NCBI GenBank assembly: GCA_900321795.1
Contig: ONXO01000072.1
Location: 1 to 7,399 of the forward strand
Direction of reading: 5' to 3'
DNA length: 7,399 bases
From: an uncultured Eubacteriales bacterium
Lineage (GTDB): Bacteria; Bacillota_I; Bacilli_A; RF39; UBA660
The position numbers were made by a program, and so were the translations under genes. Each line of letters opens with the position of its first letter. The stretch's first letter is position 1. Shown piece after piece: positions 4,936 to 7,399 of the stretch. The notes below the pieces were generated by a model. The model worked only from the letters and a program-made list of their open reading frames with translations. It was not told the origin of the DNA and searched no databases.

Positions 4936-5784
4936 ATGAAATTTAACGATAATACAATATTAAAAAATGAAGGAAATAGAGTAATAGGTTTAAAAGATGA
5001 AGATTTAAAGAAATTAGAAAAGTCTTATAAATCTGAGACTGTAGTCAATGAAGTAGCTACTCCAGTGATGGAAACTCCAGCAGTAGAAAGACCTGCAGAA
5101 GTTGAAGCTGCACCAGTTTCTCCAATAATACCAGAAGAGCCTGTAACTAACGAACCTATAGTAGAAGCTGAGTCAGTTGATCCAGTAGTAGATTCAGCAG
5201 TTCAAGTTAATGCTGAAGAAGCAAAGAATATATTTGATCAAATGGTTGAAGATACTCCAGTTGTTTCAAATGAACCTGTAAAAATTCCAGAAGTAACAAT
5301 TCCTGGAATGGAAGCTAATGTATTTGATAATCCTGCTGCTCCAGTTATAGAAGCACCTGTAGAAGAACCAGTAGTAAATGCTGTAGAAAATAGTGAAGTA
5401 ACATTAAATACTCCTCAAGATTTGTATCAAACAGAAAATGAGCCAGTTGCTCAAAATGCATCTCCTGCATTTGAAATGCCTGCTACAGTAGAAGCTGAAA
5501 CACCAGTTGTAGAAACAACTGTAGATACTGAAGAAGTAAAACCTTATGAAGTGTATTTGGATAATATAAGAAAAACTATTGAAGATAAAGATGCTATGAT
5601 AAATGCATTAAAAGAAAAGAATGAAGTATTAGCTAAAGAAAATGAAAGACTTAATAATGAATTAAAAATAGCTAATGAAAGAATGACAATAGCAGAGGGA
5701 GCTAGACAGCAAGCTTTTAGTAAAGCTGCTCCGCAAGTAAATAGAGTATTAACTCCTGAAAATAACAATAATATAGCTGCATAG
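4936..5784 (+). CDS. Unrecognised Pro/Val/Glu-rich protein with C-terminal coiled coil
   Basis: I do not recognise this 282-residue protein. Residues 1-33 are a charged helical start (NTILKNEGNRVIGLKDEDLK). Residues about 34-200 are low-complexity, dominated by Pro, Val, Glu, Ala and Thr in loose P-V-x-E/E-x-P-V repeats, and should be disordered and acidic. One helix-like insert (AEEAKNIFDQMVED, 93-106) breaks this. Residues about 205-257 form a likely coiled coil (ALKEKNEVLAKENERLNNEL, 224-243), followed by a short tail with NNNN near the end. No signal peptide or membrane segment is visible, so it is probably a cytoplasmic scaffold or linker. AAGGAG plus GTGA lie just before ATG 4936, inside the end of the DUF1292-like gene. 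A terminator ends the operon. Confidence 0.85.
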   Translation: MKFNDNTILKNEGNRVIGLKDEDLKKLEKSYKSETVVNEVATPVMETPAVERPAEVEAAPVSPIIPEEPVTNEPIVEAESVDPVVDSAVQVNAEEAKNIFDQMVEDTPVVSNEPVKIPEVTIPGMEANVFDNPAAPVIEAPVEEPVVNAVENSEVTLNTPQDLYQTENEPVAQNASPAFEMPATVEAETPVVETTVDTEEVKPYEVYLDNIRKTIEDKDAMINALKEKNEVLAKENERLNNELKIANERMTIAEGARQQAFSKAAPQVNRVLTPENNNNIAA

Positions 5785-5800
5785 AAATATGCAGTTTTTA
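5775..5800 (+). terminator. Terminator with GAAA loop overlapping the stop codon
   Basis: CTGCATA (5777-5783) and TATGCAG (5788-5794) form a perfect 7-bp stem closed by a GAAA tetraloop. TTTTTATTTT follows. The TAG stop of the coiled-coil gene is at 5782-5784, inside the left arm. Confidence 0.9.
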
Positions 5801-5817
5801 TTTTGCTAAGAAATGCA

Positions 5818-5823
5818 TATTAT
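5818..5823 (+). promoter_or_regulatory. -10 element of yutH
   Basis: This TATTAT ends 16 nt before ATG 5840, with GGGGAAAG (5829-5836) as ribosome-binding region between them. TG at 5814-5815 lies 2 nt upstream of the hexamer, one more than in the usual extended -10. The -35 is unclear. Confidence 0.4.
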
Positions 5824-5839
5824 TTAATGGGGAAAGTAT

Positions 5840-6748
5840 ATGAAAGAAACTATTAAATATTATTATAATGTTTATCCTGATTCTTTAGAAGAAATAGAAA
5901 ATGGTGTTTATTTCTATTTAAATGGTTATAAATACTATTTTGTTAAGTATGATAGAAACCCCGTGGAAATAGCTTTCTTAGTTCAGATAAGTAATGAACT
6001 ATTTAAAAGAAATATTTTGGTAGATACATTTATTAAAACTAAAGATAATAACTTTTTTGTAAATGTAAATGAGAAAGTATATGTATTATTAAGAGTTAAT
6101 TCTATAGAGAATGATGTATATGATCTAAAAGATATAATAGACTTTAATAATAAAATAGTAACTGATAAACAAATACATATGGGCTGGGCTAATCTTTGGA
6201 TGAAAAGAGTAGATGATTTAGAAAATGAAATAAGTGAATATAATACTGAATATCCTTTGATTAGAGAATCATTTGACTATTATGTAGGTCTTGCAGAGAA
6301 CGCTATTAGTTATTTTAATGACATATTAATAGAAGAGGATATAAGGGCTGTTAAGATAAATCTAAATCATAAAAAAATATTAAATCCAACATGTAGTGGT
6401 TTAATTAATAATCCCTTGACATTTACTTTTGACTATGAAGTGAGAGATATAGCAGAGTATATTAAAACCAGTTTTTTTGAAGGTGAATTTTATTTGGAAG
6501 ATATTTATGAAGTACTTAAAAGGAACTTTTCTAGGGCAAGCCTTAGAATGCTTTATGCCCGTTTGCTTTATCCGAATTATTACTTTAATGCACTTGAAAG
6601 AGTTTTTGTTTTAGATGAAGAAGAGAAAATAATAAATAAATATGTAGAGAAGATTAATGAATATGAAAAGTTTTTAGACGAAGTTTACAAGATAATCAAC
6701 AAAAAAGTATCCATTCCTCCAGTTCAGTGGTTAAATAGCAAGAAATGA
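5840..6748 (+). CDS. yutH: Spore coat protein YutH (kinase-fold CotS/YsxE relative)
   Basis: This 302-residue protein follows the YutH pattern of the aminoglycoside-phosphotransferase-like spore coat proteins. Key segments are WANLWMKRVDDLENEI (116-131), ESFDYYVGLAENAISYF (143-159), DYEVRDIAEYIKTSF (198-212), SLRMLYARLLYPNYYF (234-249) and a C-terminal IPPVQWL (292-298). The family acts in the spore coat of endospore formers, and its members are not known to be active kinases. Here the stretch that would hold the catalytic H-G-D...N loop reads NLNHKKILN (174-182), so key catalytic residues look lost. It is slightly shorter than Bacillus YutH. The start is ATG 5840 with GGGGAAAG upstream. With YunB it is the second spore-linked gene in the window. 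CotS or YsxE are the alternatives. Confidence 0.82.
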   Translation: MKETIKYYYNVYPDSLEEIENGVYFYLNGYKYYFVKYDRNPVEIAFLVQISNELFKRNILVDTFIKTKDNNFFVNVNEKVYVLLRVNSIENDVYDLKDIIDFNNKIVTDKQIHMGWANLWMKRVDDLENEISEYNTEYPLIRESFDYYVGLAENAISYFNDILIEEDIRAVKINLNHKKILNPTCSGLINNPLTFTFDYEVRDIAEYIKTSFFEGEFYLEDIYEVLKRNFSRASLRMLYARLLYPNYYFNALERVFVLDEEEKIINKYVEKINEYEKFLDEVYKIINKKVSIPPVQWLNSKK

Positions 6749-6768
6749 TTTATTTAATTAAAAATAAG

Positions 6769-6777
6769 TGATATAAT
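6769..6777 (+). promoter_or_regulatory. Extended -10 promoter of the S1 protein gene
   Basis: TGA-TATAAT (6769-6777) is the same extended -10 as at 3808-3816. It ends 17 nt before ATG 6795. GTGA (6785-6788) then lies 6 nt before the ATG, so the leader is about 11 nt. The A/T-only hairpin before it (about 6750-6767) is too weak to call a terminator. Confidence 0.55.
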
Positions 6778-6794
6778 TAACATTGTGATGAGAA

Positions 6795-7157
6795 ATGAGT
6801 AATATAAAAGTAGGAGAAATAGTAAAAGGTGAAATAACTGGAGTAACGCCATATGGTGTTTTTGTTAGTTTGGAAGATGATTATACTGGATTAGTTCATA
6901 TTTCAGAAGTGTCTGATAAGTATGTTAAAGATTTGCCGCATATGTTTAATATAGGAGATATCATCAATGTTAAAGTGGTTGGTATTGATGAAGATAAAAA
7001 TCATGCAAAGCTTTCTATAAAAAAGATTGATTACAAAGTTGAGCAGTCATTATCTATGATACCTGAATCAGGAAGTGGGTTTTGTATGCTTAAAGATAAG
7101 CTAAGTAAATGGACTTTAGAAAAGTATTCTGAAATTAAAAAAAATCAAGAAAATTGA
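6795..7157 (+). CDS. yugI: S1-domain RNA-binding protein, YugI/CvfD (general stress protein 13) type
   Basis: This 120-residue protein has one S1 domain at residues 4-76: KVGEIVKGEITGVTPYGVFV (5-24), then GLVHISEVSDKYV (32-44), GDIINVKVVGID (54-65) and KLSIKK (72-77). A C-terminal segment with GFCMLKDKLSKWTLEKY (95-111) matches the Gly-Phe...Leu...Trp tail typical of the YugI/CvfD group, which separates it from ribosomal protein S1 and Pnp. The group binds RNA and has been linked to post-transcriptional control and stress in Bacilli. The length is normal. The start is ATG 6795, with GTGA 6 nt upstream. Its TGA is followed after about 20 nt by the tRNA promoter, and I see no terminator between them. 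Confidence 0.9.
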   Translation: MSNIKVGEIVKGEITGVTPYGVFVSLEDDYTGLVHISEVSDKYVKDLPHMFNIGDIINVKVVGIDEDKNHAKLSIKKIDYKVEQSLSMIPESGSGFCMLKDKLSKWTLEKYSEIKKNQEN

Positions 7158-7174
7158 CAAAAAAGAAATAAAAA

Positions 7175-7221
7175 TTGTTGACATTGCCTTTTGAAAATGA
7201 TATATTTGTATATGTCAACAA
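7175..7221 (+). promoter_or_regulatory. Strong tRNA promoter within a 10-bp inverted repeat
   Basis: TTGACA (7178-7183), a 17-nt spacer and TATATT (7201-7206) with TG at 7198-7199 form the best sigma-A promoter in the window. A perfect inverted repeat, TTGTTGACAT (7175-7184) and ATGTCAACAA (7212-7221), brackets it. The left arm contains the -35 and the right arm covers the expected start point near 7213. tRNA-Val begins at 7229. Confidence 0.85.
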
Positions 7222-7228
7222 ATGACAA

Positions 7229-7305
7229 GGGCGACTAGCTCAGTTGGTTAGAGCATCTGCCTTACAAGCAGAGGGTCGGGAGTTCGAGTCTCTCGTCGCC
7301 CACCA
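7229..7305 (+). tRNA. tRNA-Val, anticodon UAC
   Basis: This is a complete 77-nt cloverleaf. The acceptor arms GGGCGAC and GTCGCCC pair fully, followed by A and an encoded CCA (7303-7305). The D stem is GCTC/GAGC. The anticodon stem is TCTGC/GCAGA around loop CTTACAA, with anticodon TAC at 7263-7265. The T arm GGGAG/CTCTC, with one G-T pair, holds TTCGAGT. UAC reads GUA and other valine codons. Confidence 0.97.
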
Positions 7306-7313
7306 TAATAAAT

Positions 7314-7389
<76 letters not shown>

Positions 7390-7399
7390 TTTTTTTGGA

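Noticed and set aside
5544..5768. Minus-strand open frame of 74 codons, Leu/Ser-rich
   Set aside because: It is the antisense of the coiled-coil coding region, which generates such hydrophobic frames.
7190..7221. A second, minus-strand promoter from the mirrored TTGACA in the inverted repeat
   Set aside because: At 16-18 nt spacing the minus strand offers only TTTCAA, TTCAAA or TCAAAA, none a credible -10.
7390..7399. T7 run and GGA at the right edge as terminator or start of another tRNA
   Set aside because: There is no hairpin other than the tRNA itself, and only three bases follow. It cannot be decided from the window.

Overview
The window comes from a low-G+C Gram-positive bacterium of the Bacilli type. 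The DNA is A/T-rich and codons mostly end in A or T. The genes include homologues of Bacillus YunB, YutD, YutH and YugI, and two are spore-linked (YunB, YutH), which points to a spore-forming or formerly spore-forming lineage. TGA is used as stop by several genes and Trp is encoded by TGG, so this is the standard bacterial code and not the Mollicutes code. The species cannot be fixed from the sequence. An uncultured gut Bacilli lineage is my guess.

Layout. Positions 1-852 hold two pieces of Thr/Ser/Cys-rich repeat surface-protein genes joined head to head. A minus-strand piece reads out of the left edge and a plus-strand 3' end stops at 852. The junction lies near 66-90, and neither piece has a start codon. 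A strong terminator follows. Next come rluB (23S rRNA pseudouridine synthase), a convergent minus-strand single-cluster ferredoxin, and then a long co-directional plus-strand series. The series contains an unrecognised tail-anchored protein, yunB, a family-6-like hypoxanthine/uracil-DNA glycosylase, yutD, a DUF1292-like protein, an unrecognised Pro/Val/Glu-rich coiled-coil protein, yutH, and a YugI/CvfD-type S1 RNA-binding protein. The window ends with tRNA-Val(UAC) and tRNA-Thr(UGU).

How it fits together. The middle is a mosaic related to the Bacillus yut/yun neighbourhood, with a DNA repair gene and lineage-specific unknowns between the conserved members. Expression signals are very compact. 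Most genes have their own -10 hexamer only about 16-23 nt before the start codon, and one gene looks leaderless. Seven genes have GTGA a few bases before the ATG. Four of the five terminator hairpins seen overlap a stop codon. Only the DUF1292-like gene and the coiled-coil gene after it form a clear operon.

The least explained items are the inverted junction at the left edge, the two unknown proteins (2107-3039 and 4936-5784), and the 10-bp inverted repeat around the tRNA promoter.
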